A stretch of DNA of 64,000 nucleotides from Thalassotalea sp. 42_200_T64 (GCA_002162925.1 MABC01000054.1:1-64000); one strand, 5' to 3'. Shown: positions 17,677 through 26,147, counted from the stretch's first letter. Numbers and translations: made by a program. Notes: generated from the sequence alone by a model not told the origin.

Positions 17677-18245
17677 TATCTCCAACAATCGTCTGATGTC
17701 GGTGTGGTGATGCCGCGATGATTAATACTCAAGGTGCCACATTTATCTGACCCTTGTGAACTGGACCCGTTTGGAATGGCTTTAAGGATAAAGGTGCTTG
17801 AGTCTGAGTCGACTAGAGCATAATAAAAACTATAATAATCGTCTGCGGTGATTGCATTGCTGTTCGGATACTGCCCAAGCCGCGAATATTGACGCTCTAA
17901 ACCTGCAACTTGTTGCAATAAAAATTGTTGCACATCAACCCGGCGACCCTCTTGAACATTTTGGAAATAATTAGGTAGGGCAATCGCAAATAATATGCCA
18001 ATGATCGCGACCACGATCATTAACTCTATTAGGGTAAATCCTTGTAGTCGTCTCTTTAGCAGAGCCACAGAATTTTTATTATTCGCTTTAAACTGTAGCA
18101 CTTTGGCCTGGGTGGCCATTTGTGACGATTTTATCAAATCGAACATAGAAGGTAATGCCACGCTAGCAAGTATGCCGGCGATAGCAACAGTGATTAGAGC
18201 TTCAATTAAACTGAAGCCTCGGATATGAGACAGACTCTTACGCAT
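17676..18245 (-). CDS. Chimeric pilin: FimT leader fused in frame to a complete PilA/PilE-like pilin
   Basis: The ORF contains two prepilin cleavage motifs. The first, IRG|FSLIEALITVAIAGILASVALP, plus residues to about 47 copies the fimT N-terminus at 14479. The second, LQG|FTLIELMIVVAIIGILFAIALP, begins near residue 70 of the 189-residue frame and leads a normal pilin (GLERQYSRLGQYP, two C-terminal Cys: DKCGTL, DDCWR). I choose ATG 18245 by homology with fimT; the track start at 18287 lies further upstream. A GTG at 18068 would give a normal short leader (VALLKRRLQG) for the second pilin alone. Which product is made is unknown. The fusion joint coincides with the edge of the direct repeat. 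Confidence 0.7.
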   Translation of the reverse strand: MRKSLSHIRGFSLIEALITVAIAGILASVALPSMFDLIKSSQMATQAKVLQFKANNKNSVALLKRRLQGFTLIELMIVVAIIGILFAIALPNYFQNVQEGRRVDVQQFLLQQVAGLERQYSRLGQYPNSNAITADDYYSFYYALVDSDSSTFILKAIPNGSSSQGSDKCGTLSINHRGITTPTSDDCWR

Positions 18246-18504
18246 ATATATTCTTATTATAAATTTAGCTTTGTTGGGGGGGCGCAATTCAGCTTATTTA
18301 GTTGAAAAATTTTAGTTATTAATATTAATGATTGCAGGAAAGTGTGATTTTGCAAGTTTTGCCATTATTTATTGCTTAATTAATCCGACGCTTTGCTTTT
18401 CTATCGAGATGTGTTTTTAGTATACTCAGTGCTGAGTCGTGAAAGTACAATAATAGCTAACCTGAACTCGGGATACTTAACACCTTAAAGGGATTGTTTG
18501 TGGA
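18103..18504. repeat. Direct repeat B: fimT 5' fragment plus divergent promoter region
   Basis: This is the partner of 14337-14724 in the same orientation, about 3.77 kb away. It covers the FimT-type leader of the chimeric gene, the 250-bp divergent promoter region, and the first codons of the intact plus-strand glycosylase gene. Because the glycosylase gene is intact here and broken in copy A, copy B keeps the ancestral junction on that side. Confidence 0.8.
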
Positions 18505-19204
18505 AAAAATAAACGCAATTTTGCAACGAGCCGTTGAACGCAAAGGTGGCGAAGCCAACCTTGAGTTACTGCTGTCGCCGTATCAAAGTCTGGCAAATTC
18601 TAACCGCGAATTGGCCAGCTTAGGCAGCGATCGGTTTTTGGCGGAATTTACCAAGAAGGTGTTTCAATCGGGCTTTGTTTGGCGGGTAGTGGAAAACAAG
18701 TGGGCCAATTTTGAGGAGCATTTTTTTAATTTTAATATTGAAAAAATATTAATGATGCCCGATGAAATGCTCGAGCGTAAGGCACAAGATCCAAAAATTA
18801 TCCGCAACTTTAAAAAAGTACAAACGATAAAAGCCAACGCCCATATGATCCATGATGTCGAAATTGAGCAGGGCAGTTTCAGTGAGTTTATTGCCGCCTG
18901 GCCGGAACAAGACATTATTGGTTTGTGGCAGTATTTGAAAAAACATGGCCAACGTTTGGGTGGTAATACCGGTCCCTATGCCCTGCGCGCACTGGGTAAA
19001 GATACATTCTTATTAAGTCGTGATATTGAAAGTTATTTTCGTGAACATGATTTGATCAGCGGCGGGTTAACCAGTAAATCGAGTTTAAACACCATCCAAC
19101 AGTGTTTCAATGAATGGCAGCAACAAAGTGGTTACAGTTTAAAGAAAATCAGTCGTTTAATTGCGCTAAGTACTGGCGATAACTTTGTTCTGGCAGAAGA
19201 ATAG
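18500..19204 (+). CDS. DNA-3-methyladenine glycosylase I family protein
   Basis: The 234-residue protein has the Tag-like pattern FTKKVFQSGFVWRVVENKWANFEEHFFNFNIEKIL, followed by a helix-rich region with a Gly-rich turn (HGQRLGGNTGPYALRALGKDTF). The family removes 3-methyladenine from alkylated DNA by base excision. I choose GTG 18500 over the track's TTG 18494, because AAAGGG at 18487-18492 then has a 7-bp spacing. It is divergent from the second pilin operon and precedes rsmJ by about 30 bp, so the two are probably co-transcribed. The family is assigned from memory; substrate specificity is open. Confidence 0.75.
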   Translation: MEKINAILQRAVERKGGEANLELLLSPYQSLANSNRELASLGSDRFLAEFTKKVFQSGFVWRVVENKWANFEEHFFNFNIEKILMMPDEMLERKAQDPKIIRNFKKVQTIKANAHMIHDVEIEQGSFSEFIAAWPEQDIIGLWQYLKKHGQRLGGNTGPYALRALGKDTFLLSRDIESYFREHDLISGGLTSKSSLNTIQQCFNEWQQQSGYSLKKISRLIALSTGDNFVLAEE

Positions 19205-19233
19205 TTGTTGCTGAAAATTAACGGTTGGTACAT

Positions 19234-20058
19234 ATGATGACTAATGAAAACGTAACAGAGAATCACAATAGCTCACACTGCCTGGTGTTTGCCGATAGCT
19301 TTAATAACGTGATGAAGGCAGAAGCGGTCAGCGAAAAGTGGTCTATCCCTTATGGTGGCGAACTGCGAAGTCTGAATAAAGTGAAAAGTCCATTTTATTT
19401 ATTGGCCACCGACACTCAGCTTGAGTTGCACAAAACCGATGAACCGAAAACCGGCGCCATCGTCGTTGATTTCGTTGGTGGTGCGGTGGCACATCGGCGC
19501 AAGTTTGGTGGTGGCCGCGGCCAGGACATTGCCAAAGCCATCGGCTTAAAACACGGCTTTTGCCCAAGGGTATTGGATGCCACCGCCGGCCTTGGCCGTG
19601 ATGCGTTTTTACTGGCAAGCCTGGGCTGTACGGTCACTATGATGGAACGACAAGTGCCTGTGGTCGCCTTGCTTGACGATGGCTTGACCCGAGGCAAAGC
19701 CGATGAAGATATTGGCGCATGGCTGGCTCAGCGCTTACAGCTTATCAACGCCTCTGCCATTGATAATATGGCCAACCTGCAAGACATCGACGTGGTCTAT
19801 CTTGATCCTATGTATCCGCACCGGGAAAAGTCGGCAGCGGTAAAAAAAGAAATGCGGGTATTTCAAAGCTTAGTCGGCAGCGATCCGGATGCCGATGCGC
19901 TATTGGCGAACGCCATTGCCTTGGCGAAATATCGGGTCGTGGTAAAACGGCCAAATTATGCCGAACCACTTGCCGGTAAAACACCGTCCACCAGCATTAA
20001 AATGAAGAAAAACCGGTTTGATATTTACGTCAATCAGGGCATCCCCAAACCATTGTAA
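19234..20058 (+). CDS. rsmJ: 16S rRNA (guanine-1516 N2)-methyltransferase
   Basis: RsmJ methylates G1516 of 16S rRNA using S-adenosylmethionine. Visible signatures are [20 protein letters not shown], the AdoMet-binding [20 protein letters not shown], and the catalytic-type [10 protein letters not shown]. The track starts at a TTG (19225). ATG 19234 or 19237 is more likely and gives about 274 residues. In E. coli rsmJ follows prlC directly. Here it lies beyond the pilin region, which marks that region as an insertion or a lineage-specific arrangement. Confidence 0.93.
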   Translation: MMTNENVTENHNSSHCLVFADSFNNVMKAEAVSEKWSIPYGGELRSLNKVKSPFYLLATDTQLELHKTDEPKTGAIVVDFVGGAVAHRRKFGGGRGQDIAKAIGLKHGFCPRVLDATAGLGRDAFLLASLGCTVTMMERQVPVVALLDDGLTRGKADEDIGAWLAQRLQLINASAIDNMANLQDIDVVYLDPMYPHREKSAAVKKEMRVFQSLVGSDPDADALLANAIALAKYRVVVKRPNYAEPLAGKTPSTSIKMKKNRFDIYVNQGIPKPL

Positions 20059-20152
20059 ATATTTAGATTTGCGAATAGTTGAATCTATCTTATATTTAGA
20101 GATCGGAGGGGCATAACCTTTGTACTGAAATTATTGCCCGCATTTTTAGCAA

Positions 20153-20180
20153 ATACCAATTTGATTAATTAAGTTGGTAT
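20153..20180. repeat. ATACCAATTT...AAGTTGGTAT palindrome
   Basis: The inverted repeat ATACCAATTTGATTAATTAAGTTGGTAT lies between rsmJ and the next gene. Related full or half copies occur near 3844, 44681, 42796 and 57691. It appears to be a common intergenic palindrome of this lineage rather than an operator of one gene. Confidence 0.6.
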
Positions 20181-20223
20181 ACAGGATGACAAACTTGAAT
20201 TTAGATAATGTTCAGCTCAAAAG

Positions 20224-20886
20224 ATGAATAGCATCATTGCTTTATGCGCTCAAAGCTACCTGCAACTTAAGTCAAACGTCAAGGTGTTGTCGATTTGTTA
20301 TCTAGTGTTAGCGCTAGGTGTGTTGTCAATTTATGTCGCGGCACACTCTTTCAATATCTCACCCGCTGTTTTCACTCGTGATCCTATATCGCTGTTGCGA
20401 GCGCCACTTTACACCGGCTTAATGTCAAACGTAGGCATTTTATTATGGGTTTCATCGGCGGCGGTGTGTCTGTTTAGTGCCTATACTTTCAGTCGATACA
20501 GTGGCCGAACTAACGGTTTCTTACTCTATGCGGGCTATCTGACACTTTGGTTGGTGTTGGATGACATGTTTTTGTTTCATGAAGAGCTGTTTCCCGATTA
20601 CTTAGGCATTTCCCAAACCCTAGTTATTCTTGTGTATTTGCTCTTGTTCCTGGTGTTCTTTTTTAAGTACTTAACCTATATATTAGAATCTGATTTTGTT
20701 TTGCTGTTGCTCGCCTGTACCTTTTTTGCCGCATCCTTAGTCTGTGATTTTGCCTTGCCGCAGCGAGGCATGGTGCATTTAGTCGAAGACAGCTTTAAAT
20801 TATTCGGTATCACCACCTGGTTGGTTTATTTCTGCCAAGCCAGTAAGTTTCAATTAGAGATCTTGGGGCTGCAAGCGGAAAAGTAA
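20224..20886 (+). CDS. Six-helix membrane protein of unknown function
   Basis: The 220-residue protein has about six hydrophobic segments (near 21-41, 66-88, 97-113, 130-150, 157-176 and 187-205). It lacks a cleavable signal peptide. Polar residues sit at membrane edges: DDMFLFHEELFP (113-124) and MVHLVEDSFKLFG (183-195). Buried Asp, His and Glu pairs recall membrane hydrolases such as the alkaline-ceramidase-like superfamily, but I cannot establish homology. It is 36 bp upstream of the dioxygenase/ATP-grasp fusion on the same strand, so the two are probably co-transcribed. No function is assigned. Confidence 0.6.
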   Translation: MNSIIALCAQSYLQLKSNVKVLSICYLVLALGVLSIYVAAHSFNISPAVFTRDPISLLRAPLYTGLMSNVGILLWVSSAAVCLFSAYTFSRYSGRTNGFLLYAGYLTLWLVLDDMFLFHEELFPDYLGISQTLVILVYLLLFLVFFFKYLTYILESDFVLLLLACTFFAASLVCDFALPQRGMVHLVEDSFKLFGITTWLVYFCQASKFQLEILGLQAEK

Positions 20887-20922
20887 TCAACTTGGTATAA
20901 AAATAAGTTAAATGGTTGAGTT

Positions 20923-23040
20923 ATGACAGATAAGTTGAAAGTAGCAAGTTTTGAATTGGATGATTTGCAAGTTAACTCGAACTCATCTCGCTTGCGTTGG
21001 CGTACCTTATTCAACCTGCGGCAATTATCGGCATCGATAAATCAAGCCCCATATTTTGCCTTGATCAAGGGTGCCGGTGATCTCGACGTCGACCCCAAAG
21101 CCTCCGATTTATATAAACTGGTGTCGCAACTCAATAAAATCAATGACACGCCAGCAATGAAACTTTCGGTTACTCGGGTCGCAATTAATCAGTCCGCGGC
21201 GAAAGTAACTGATAGCGTCACCCGTTATAGCAGGCAACCGGGAGCATTAAAACTGCATACAGACTCCAGCTATATGGATAACCCACATGCGATTTTAGCG
21301 TTCCAATGTATTGTTGCCGACCCGAATGGCGGAGAAACCATATTAATGGCCATTGACGATATTATTGATAATATCAGTGACACCAATAAAAAATTACTGA
21401 GCGCAAAAGTATTCCCTTTTGCCAAAAATAAATCGTCAATTCTTGCCAAGGATGAATATGGTGAATGGAATATACGTTTTTATAAAACTCAGCTCGAGCA
21501 GAGTCTGGAAAAACCAGCGCTTGCGCAAAAATACCTGGACGCAATTGGCGAGCTGGAAGCGAGCATTGCTGATGAAAAGCATCATTTTCGCACAAAAATG
21601 CAACCGGGTGATATGATCCTGGTTAATAACCTTAAAGCCTTGCATGGTCGCTCCAATATTGAAGCCGAAAGTCCTCGGGTTATTTATCGAGTAAGGTCCT
21701 CTGCCTCGCTGCACCAGCTTATCGCCAAATCACCATGGAACCTCATGACATACTGGCTAAGTCAGTTTGTAAAAGACAAAGCAAAACCGCCAATATCATT
21801 AGCATCCCCAGCTCATCTCAATACTGCACAACTGGTAACTGCTGGAAAATTAGCCGAAGCGCTGGCGTATTTTGATTCGTTACCGAAGAAAAGTCAGCAA
21901 CAGGGCGAGCAACAGTTTCTAATTTCAGCCGTTGCCAGATACCTGGGCGATGATATTCTGGCTGACAAAATGCTACAGCAAGCGATTAAACAACAGCCTA
22001 TCGCCTGTCACGATAAGTTGGCTGACAATTGTCCGCGTTTTATCAAGATCAGAGGATTTAATGGTGCTCAATGGATAATTAACAAGAATGAAAAGTTCAG
22101 GCCGAGGTTGAGAGGAGGGCATTTTTCGCTCAAGTTCATGCTCAATACTGAAAAAGCTAACCTCTACCAGCACAATATTCTTGATGCTGAGCAAGCACAA
22201 GCACAAGCACAAACCATTAAAACACTTGGTATCAATTTAATCATCAATACCATAGCCTGTGCCGATCGTATGGCGGTAGACCTGGCCGTGTTAGCCGAGT
22301 TTCAACAACTTACCCCAGAGATCCCGGTAATTAACCCCCCTGACAAAGTGCTATTGACGACAAGAGAAAAAAATTATCAAAGGTTAAACGCCATCGCCAA
22401 TGTTGTTTTTCCGAAGACGGTTAAGGTTTTTCTTGAGCAACAAACCCGGGCTAAGGTAGTGGCAACAATGAAAGCTTCGGAGATTGAATTTCCGATCATC
22501 ATGCGCCCGTGCATTACCCACACCGGCTCAGGCGTAGAATTAATCGACAACAGCGAAGAACTGCAAAGGTATTTGGATAAGCACAAGCATAGGGCGAGTG
22601 ATTTTTATATCATTCAATATTATCAGCTTGCCAATATCACCGGGGTGTTTAATAAGATCCGTACCTTCTGTATTGACGGTAAGTACTACCCTGTGGCCTG
22701 TATATTCGACCGACAGTGGAATATTCATTCAGGGGACAGATATAACTACATGGCCAACAGTGCGGAGTCACAACAAAGAGAGCAATCATACTTTGCCGAC
22801 ATGAACACGTTTCTCGGAGATAAGGCGATAAAGGCCTTAGATAGGATCCGGCAGATCATTGAGCTTGACTTTTTTGGCGTGGATTTTACCTTACTCCCGG
22901 ATGGCAAAATTTTGATTTTTGAATGTAATGCCGCCATGCGCCATAATTTTGATCACGCGCAAAATTTCCCCTATAGCTATGAACCATTACGCAATGTTAG
23001 TCTGGCGTTTGAGCTGATGCTGCACCAACGGGCACGTTAA
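20923..23040 (+). CDS. TauD-like 2-oxoglutarate dioxygenase / ATP-grasp fusion protein
   Basis: The 705-residue protein joins two enzyme types. Residues 1-260 look like a TauD/clavaminate-synthase-type Fe(II)/2-oxoglutarate oxygenase: the LHTD motif gives His112 and Asp114, His241 is in KALHGRS, and Arg256/258 are in RVIYRVR, so the facial triad is intact. A helical, TPR-like linker follows (about 300-360). Residues about 440-700 resemble an ATP-grasp ligase, with FPIIMRP, FYIIQYY, GVFNKIRTFCIDGKYYPVA and the metal-binding end FFGVDFTLLPDGKILIFECNAA. Such enzymes hydroxylate and ligate peptides or amino acids. The substrate is unknown. It converges on the HprK/PqqD operon, whose last stop codon is 30 bp away. 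Confidence 0.7.
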   Translation: MTDKLKVASFELDDLQVNSNSSRLRWRTLFNLRQLSASINQAPYFALIKGAGDLDVDPKASDLYKLVSQLNKINDTPAMKLSVTRVAINQSAAKVTDSVTRYSRQPGALKLHTDSSYMDNPHAILAFQCIVADPNGGETILMAIDDIIDNISDTNKKLLSAKVFPFAKNKSSILAKDEYGEWNIRFYKTQLEQSLEKPALAQKYLDAIGELEASIADEKHHFRTKMQPGDMILVNNLKALHGRSNIEAESPRVIYRVRSSASLHQLIAKSPWNLMTYWLSQFVKDKAKPPISLASPAHLNTAQLVTAGKLAEALAYFDSLPKKSQQQGEQQFLISAVARYLGDDILADKMLQQAIKQQPIACHDKLADNCPRFIKIRGFNGAQWIINKNEKFRPRLRGGHFSLKFMLNTEKANLYQHNILDAEQAQAQAQTIKTLGINLIINTIACADRMAVDLAVLAEFQQLTPEIPVINPPDKVLLTTREKNYQRLNAIANVVFPKTVKVFLEQQTRAKVVATMKASEIEFPIIMRPCITHTGSGVELIDNSEELQRYLDKHKHRASDFYIIQYYQLANITGVFNKIRTFCIDGKYYPVACIFDRQWNIHSGDRYNYMANSAESQQREQSYFADMNTFLGDKAIKALDRIRQIIELDFFGVDFTLLPDGKILIFECNAAMRHNFDHAQNFPYSYEPLRNVSLAFELMLHQRAR

Positions 23041-23069
23041 TTCATCTATTATAATCTCTGGCAAGCTTA

Positions 23070-24185
23070 TCAGCTGTTTTGCTCCTTGGTAAAAAACGAC
23101 TTGCCAAGCAGCAGTCGAACTGACATTCGGTAGCTTTTATGCACCGTATGGCGAATTAAGATTGGCCAGGGCATTTTCAAATAATGCCCTCTGACCAGCG
23201 CCATGGTTACCGCCAACGAGTTGCTCCAGCGGGCATACAAAGGATGCTTGTTATTCAATACCCGGCTAAAGATAAAATCCCGCAGCAAATTTAATAACCG
23301 GTTGTCGTGGCACTGGGCAAGTTTACTGGCGAGCTCGCAGGGGATCTTGGTTTGAAAAAAGCGATGGCTATATCGACAGGCCAAATAGAGTTCAAGGGTA
23401 AATCCACATTTTCTGGCTAAGTTATCAAGTTCGTGCCAAAAGTCCTCACTGTTGTACTCAGAGAACAGTAAATGGATATCGTTGAGATCTCTTAAGCCGT
23501 GTTTAAAGTCTTCATTGATGAATAAATGCACTATGCTGTGCAACGTCATCGCCGCCGGTGGTAATACAAAAAAACCATCATATTCTATGGCGTTGTCGGT
23601 GAAATGCTCGATTTTTGGTGCCCGACCGGACACCACAGGGACTAAATTATGATGCAAATCAATGACACTGCCCCTGCCGGTATGTTTGAGCGGGGGAATT
23701 TCATGGGCCCAGTTGCGATAATAGGCGTTATCATAATCATCGATGTCATCCGCTAGCCAACCATGCAAGAGTAACGTGTTTTCAACTACATTTATCTGAC
23801 TTTTATCCACCAGTAAATCAATATCGCCACAGGTTCGGCCCCAACTGGTGTTATTGCCACAGAACACGTAAGCCGCACCTTTTAATAAATAAAATTTTAC
23901 GCCGTGTTGCTGGGTACTTTTTTTGATTTGTTGACACTCAAATACGATTGAACGGTGTTGTTTCTCGGCCAAAATAGCGGCATTGTGCAAGTGCTTTTGC
24001 GCGTACGCCGGCAGATCATCGAGTAGACCTTGTTGCGCCAACTGCGCGCTAACGCGCGCGAGCAGCCCTTCATGTCGCAATACCCGTATCAGAGTTTCCC
24101 ATTGATACTCGTTAAATGTGCAACAACAGGATGCATCAACGAGAATGGCTGTTATTTGCTTTGATTCAATCAGCATCTGTTTCAC
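23070..24185 (-). CDS. Nucleotidyltransferase family protein (NTP_transf_5 type)
   Basis: The 371-residue protein has the nucleotidyltransferase core VKFYLLKGAAYVFCGN followed by GRTCGDIDLLVDKS, where the DxD pair would bind metal. A histidine-rich RGSVIDLHHNLVP segment and a helical C-terminal part follow. This family is often found with HprK-like kinases and PqqD-like proteins in peptide-modification loci. It overlaps the kinase gene by 4 bp (ATGA) and is the last gene of the operon. The substrate is unknown; transfer of a nucleotidyl group to a peptide or small molecule is the family-level inference. Confidence 0.75.
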   Translation of the reverse strand: MKQMLIESKQITAILVDASCCCTFNEYQWETLIRVLRHEGLLARVSAQLAQQGLLDDLPAYAQKHLHNAAILAEKQHRSIVFECQQIKKSTQQHGVKFYLLKGAAYVFCGNNTSWGRTCGDIDLLVDKSQINVVENTLLLHGWLADDIDDYDNAYYRNWAHEIPPLKHTGRGSVIDLHHNLVPVVSGRAPKIEHFTDNAIEYDGFFVLPPAAMTLHSIVHLFINEDFKHGLRDLNDIHLLFSEYNSEDFWHELDNLARKCGFTLELYLACRYSHRFFQTKIPCELASKLAQCHDNRLLNLLRDFIFSRVLNNKHPLYARWSNSLAVTMALVRGHYLKMPWPILIRHTVHKSYRMSVRLLLGKSFFTKEQNS

Positions 24186-25042
24186 AATACGTCCTGCTCA
24201 AGAAACGTTTTGACCGCTTCAACATTATTGTAAACCACCTCAAAAACAGCACAGTTTTCAATTAAACTCACTAGGGTATTGAAGCCCTGTTGACCGTGCA
24301 GATTTAAGTTAACTGCATTTTGCGCAAGCTGCATAAACCCTTGATTCTGATTAAGTTCAGTGATTTCTAAATCGATCCGCTCATCGTACCTGGGAAATAC
24401 GATAGCTTTTACCGATGCCAATTCGTCGCGTTGCTGCCAACTGCTATCTGCTGGACATAGGTGGACAACATCACCTTTGTGGGTATTTCTGGCAACCGTA
24501 GAGAATTTCGCCTCAGGATACCAACGCTTAACTAAATCAACGGAATTATTTTTAAGGCATATTGGTCGCACGAAGGGCTGAACTTTAAGGGTTTCTGGCA
24601 ATATTAAGGCCATTTCATCTGACAACAGCCGCCAACCTTGCCTGCCCGACAAATATGCCGTCATGGTACTTTTGCCACTCCCCGGGGGACCCGGTAAGAG
24701 CACCGCGTTATCGCCTTTGGCAACGATACCTGAGTGCAAGATGACGTATTGCAGTGACTGATTGGCAACAACATAGTTGATCCCCCACTCCAGAGAAGCA
24801 TAGGCGTGATTTAGTGGTAACGTTTTAAAGGGTTCGATAGCGTCAAAACTGAACGATGCCTGCGGACGGATGAACTTTCTTAACCCGTTTGCTTTTTCAA
24901 CGCCAACAAAATAATCGGCAGGCCTGGACGGGTTGATAAATAGGTCATCTGGGTACATATTGTGAATATTTTGCTCGACAAAACCCACTGACGAGTGAAT
25001 ATCAAAAATAAAGGGGGGTAATTCCAATCTGATCCGCATCAT
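24182..25042 (-). CDS. HprK-related kinase A (HPr-rel-A system)
   Basis: The 286-residue protein has an HPr-kinase-like Walker A motif GPPGSGKST (118-126) and the following LLSDEMALI (139-147), corresponding to the acidic segment of HprK. The region after it (FVRPICLKN) is typical of the HprK-related group. It lacks the N-terminal domain of canonical HprK. No ptsH or other PTS gene lies in the window, so a protein other than HPr is its likely target. It overlaps the PqqD-like gene by 1 bp (TGATG) and the nucleotidyltransferase gene by 4 bp. A serine kinase acting on a peptide presented by the PqqD-like protein is inference from related lasso-peptide kinases. Confidence 0.8.
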   Translation of the reverse strand: MMRIRLELPPFIFDIHSSVGFVEQNIHNMYPDDLFINPSRPADYFVGVEKANGLRKFIRPQASFSFDAIEPFKTLPLNHAYASLEWGINYVVANQSLQYVILHSGIVAKGDNAVLLPGPPGSGKSTMTAYLSGRQGWRLLSDEMALILPETLKVQPFVRPICLKNNSVDLVKRWYPEAKFSTVARNTHKGDVVHLCPADSSWQQRDELASVKAIVFPRYDERIDLEITELNQNQGFMQLAQNAVNLNLHGQQGFNTLVSLIENCAVFEVVYNNVEAVKTFLEQDVL

Positions 25043-25329
25043 CAGTACTTAGAATGGTTAGAGGTTAAAAAGCCAGAAGCGCTAAGTTGGTTTAACAACT
25101 TCAACGTGTCGGCATCCATATTCTCGCCAGCCAATACATCTTCAATGTCCAATGTTAGCCCGGTTGCCGCACCCGTGTTCTTTTGATAGAGCACAACACC
25201 GCTACCATCTGCAAATTTATGTAACAGAGTAGAATCAGTAATTGTGTACTTGGGGCAGCTAACCGTTGGCGCCGTGCAGGGAAGCGTTTCGTGGTGAAAT
25301 ACATCCCAGCTAGTTATTTTTTTTATCAT
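25042..25329 (-). CDS. PqqD-like peptide chaperone (HPr-rel-A system)
   Basis: This is a 95-residue protein with the compact PqqD-type layout: an N-terminal W..F motif, a strand pair around GSGVVLYQKNTGAATGLTLD, and C-terminal helices. PqqD-like domains are RiPP recognition elements that bind leader peptides. It starts at ATG 25329, 65 bp after the Tat-protein gene, and overlaps the kinase gene by one base, which predicts coupled translation and a shared complex. Similarity is weak at this length, and the assignment rests partly on context. Confidence 0.7.
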   Translation of the reverse strand: MIKKITSWDVFHHETLPCTAPTVSCPKYTITDSTLLHKFADGSGVVLYQKNTGAATGLTLDIEDVLAGENMDADTLKLLNQLSASGFLTSNHSKY

Positions 25330-25394
25330 ATTATCTACAATATAGACAATATTACGATGATTACAACAAAGTGGATGTTTCTTTCTAACGACGA

Positions 25395-26120
25395 CTAATC
25401 GTCGTCATCAAAGACATTGCCAGAGACATTACAGAAATTTGATGGATCAGCATCGCCACCATGTTCCTCTATTATCGCCGCTAAATTGAAACGGTTATCT
25501 ATCAGGCTCTGAATATAGCTATTCAAATCTTCCGGATTTTGGAGAATGGGGTAATTAAGCCCAAAGGGCCCATTGCCGCCGGTGTTGTAATGAACGATAG
25601 CATTCAAATACATGGCAATCATCTGTGGCGCAAATAGATAGCCATTATCATCAGCACAGGTAGCGGTGGTGTCGTCGTCATCATCGCCATCGTCATTATC
25701 TTCATCTTCATCTTCGTTATCATGGCCATCATCATTGTCGTTGTCATGGTCATCATCGTCATCATTACCAAAGTTAAGGGGATCAGTACAACAAAAACAC
25801 TGCAACAGACTTATCAAGCTAGTGGCAGGCCCTTCCCCGAAAATGCTGTTGAATGACATATCGCTAATGTCGGTCCAATAATTATCCTGTTCGAGCCATG
25901 CGCAAGGTCCTAACAATTCAATAGGATCGCCACCGGCAAAATCAGAAGCATGACCCGAAGCGATTATTGAATTTACCACGTTATTCGCGAATACAGACTT
26001 TGCCGGAATTGAGGCCACAACAATGCCTGCGGCGGTGCGGGTCAAGAACTTTCTGCGGGTCGGCTTCACGATTTTATCGGTATCCTGGTTAATTTGCTCT
26101 TCTTGTTTCATTACCGTCAA
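25395..26120 (-). CDS. Tat-exported protein with Asp-rich tract, unknown function
   Basis: The 241-residue protein has a twin-arginine signal TRRKFLTRTAAGIVVASIPAKSVFA (cleavage probably after Ala45). After about 70 ordinary residues comes a tract almost wholly of Asp, Asn, Glu, His and Gly (119-150). It ends NFCNVSGNVFDDDD. Six Cys are seen, three in CFCC (108-111). Tat export suggests folding, possibly with metal, before transport to the periplasm. The acidic tract could bind calcium or other cations. It heads the operon with the PqqD, kinase and nucleotidyltransferase genes, so it may be their substrate or effector. No known family is recognised. Confidence 0.75.
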   Translation of the reverse strand: MTVMKQEEQINQDTDKIVKPTRRKFLTRTAAGIVVASIPAKSVFANNVVNSIIASGHASDFAGGDPIELLGPCAWLEQDNYWTDISDMSFNSIFGEGPATSLISLLQCFCCTDPLNFGNDDDDDHDNDNDDGHDNEDEDEDNDDGDDDDDTTATCADDNGYLFAPQMIAMYLNAIVHYNTGGNGPFGLNYPILQNPEDLNSYIQSLIDNRFNLAAIIEEHGGDADPSNFCNVSGNVFDDDD

Positions 26121-26147
26121 CTCTACGAATAAATTCTCAATAATTTG

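Noticed and set aside
18245-18287. Upstream start of the chimeric pilin at 18287 (MRPPNKAKFIIRIY).
   Set aside because: The homologous fimT starts at the position equal to 18245, and the extra residues come from the duplicated non-coding promoter region.
20186-20227. A 13-codon ORF (MTNLNLDNVQLKR) whose stop overlaps the ATG of the six-helix membrane protein gene.
   Set aside because: The ATGA overlap is suggestive of a leader peptide, but no ribosome site of normal spacing precedes it and there is no regulatory codon run.
24182-25042. Canonical HPr kinase/phosphorylase of the PTS.
   Set aside because: It lacks the N-terminal domain of HprK and no HPr, EI or EIIA-Ntr gene is nearby.
25666-25881. 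71-residue plus-strand ORF rich in Ser and Leu.
   Set aside because: It is the antisense shadow of the Asp-rich tract (GAT/GAC repeats read as TCA/TCG).
23070-26120. A complete lasso-peptide biosynthetic cluster.
   Set aside because: HprK-like kinase, nucleotidyltransferase and PqqD-like genes occur in such clusters, but no asparagine-synthetase-like cyclase, leader protease or short precursor ORF is visible.
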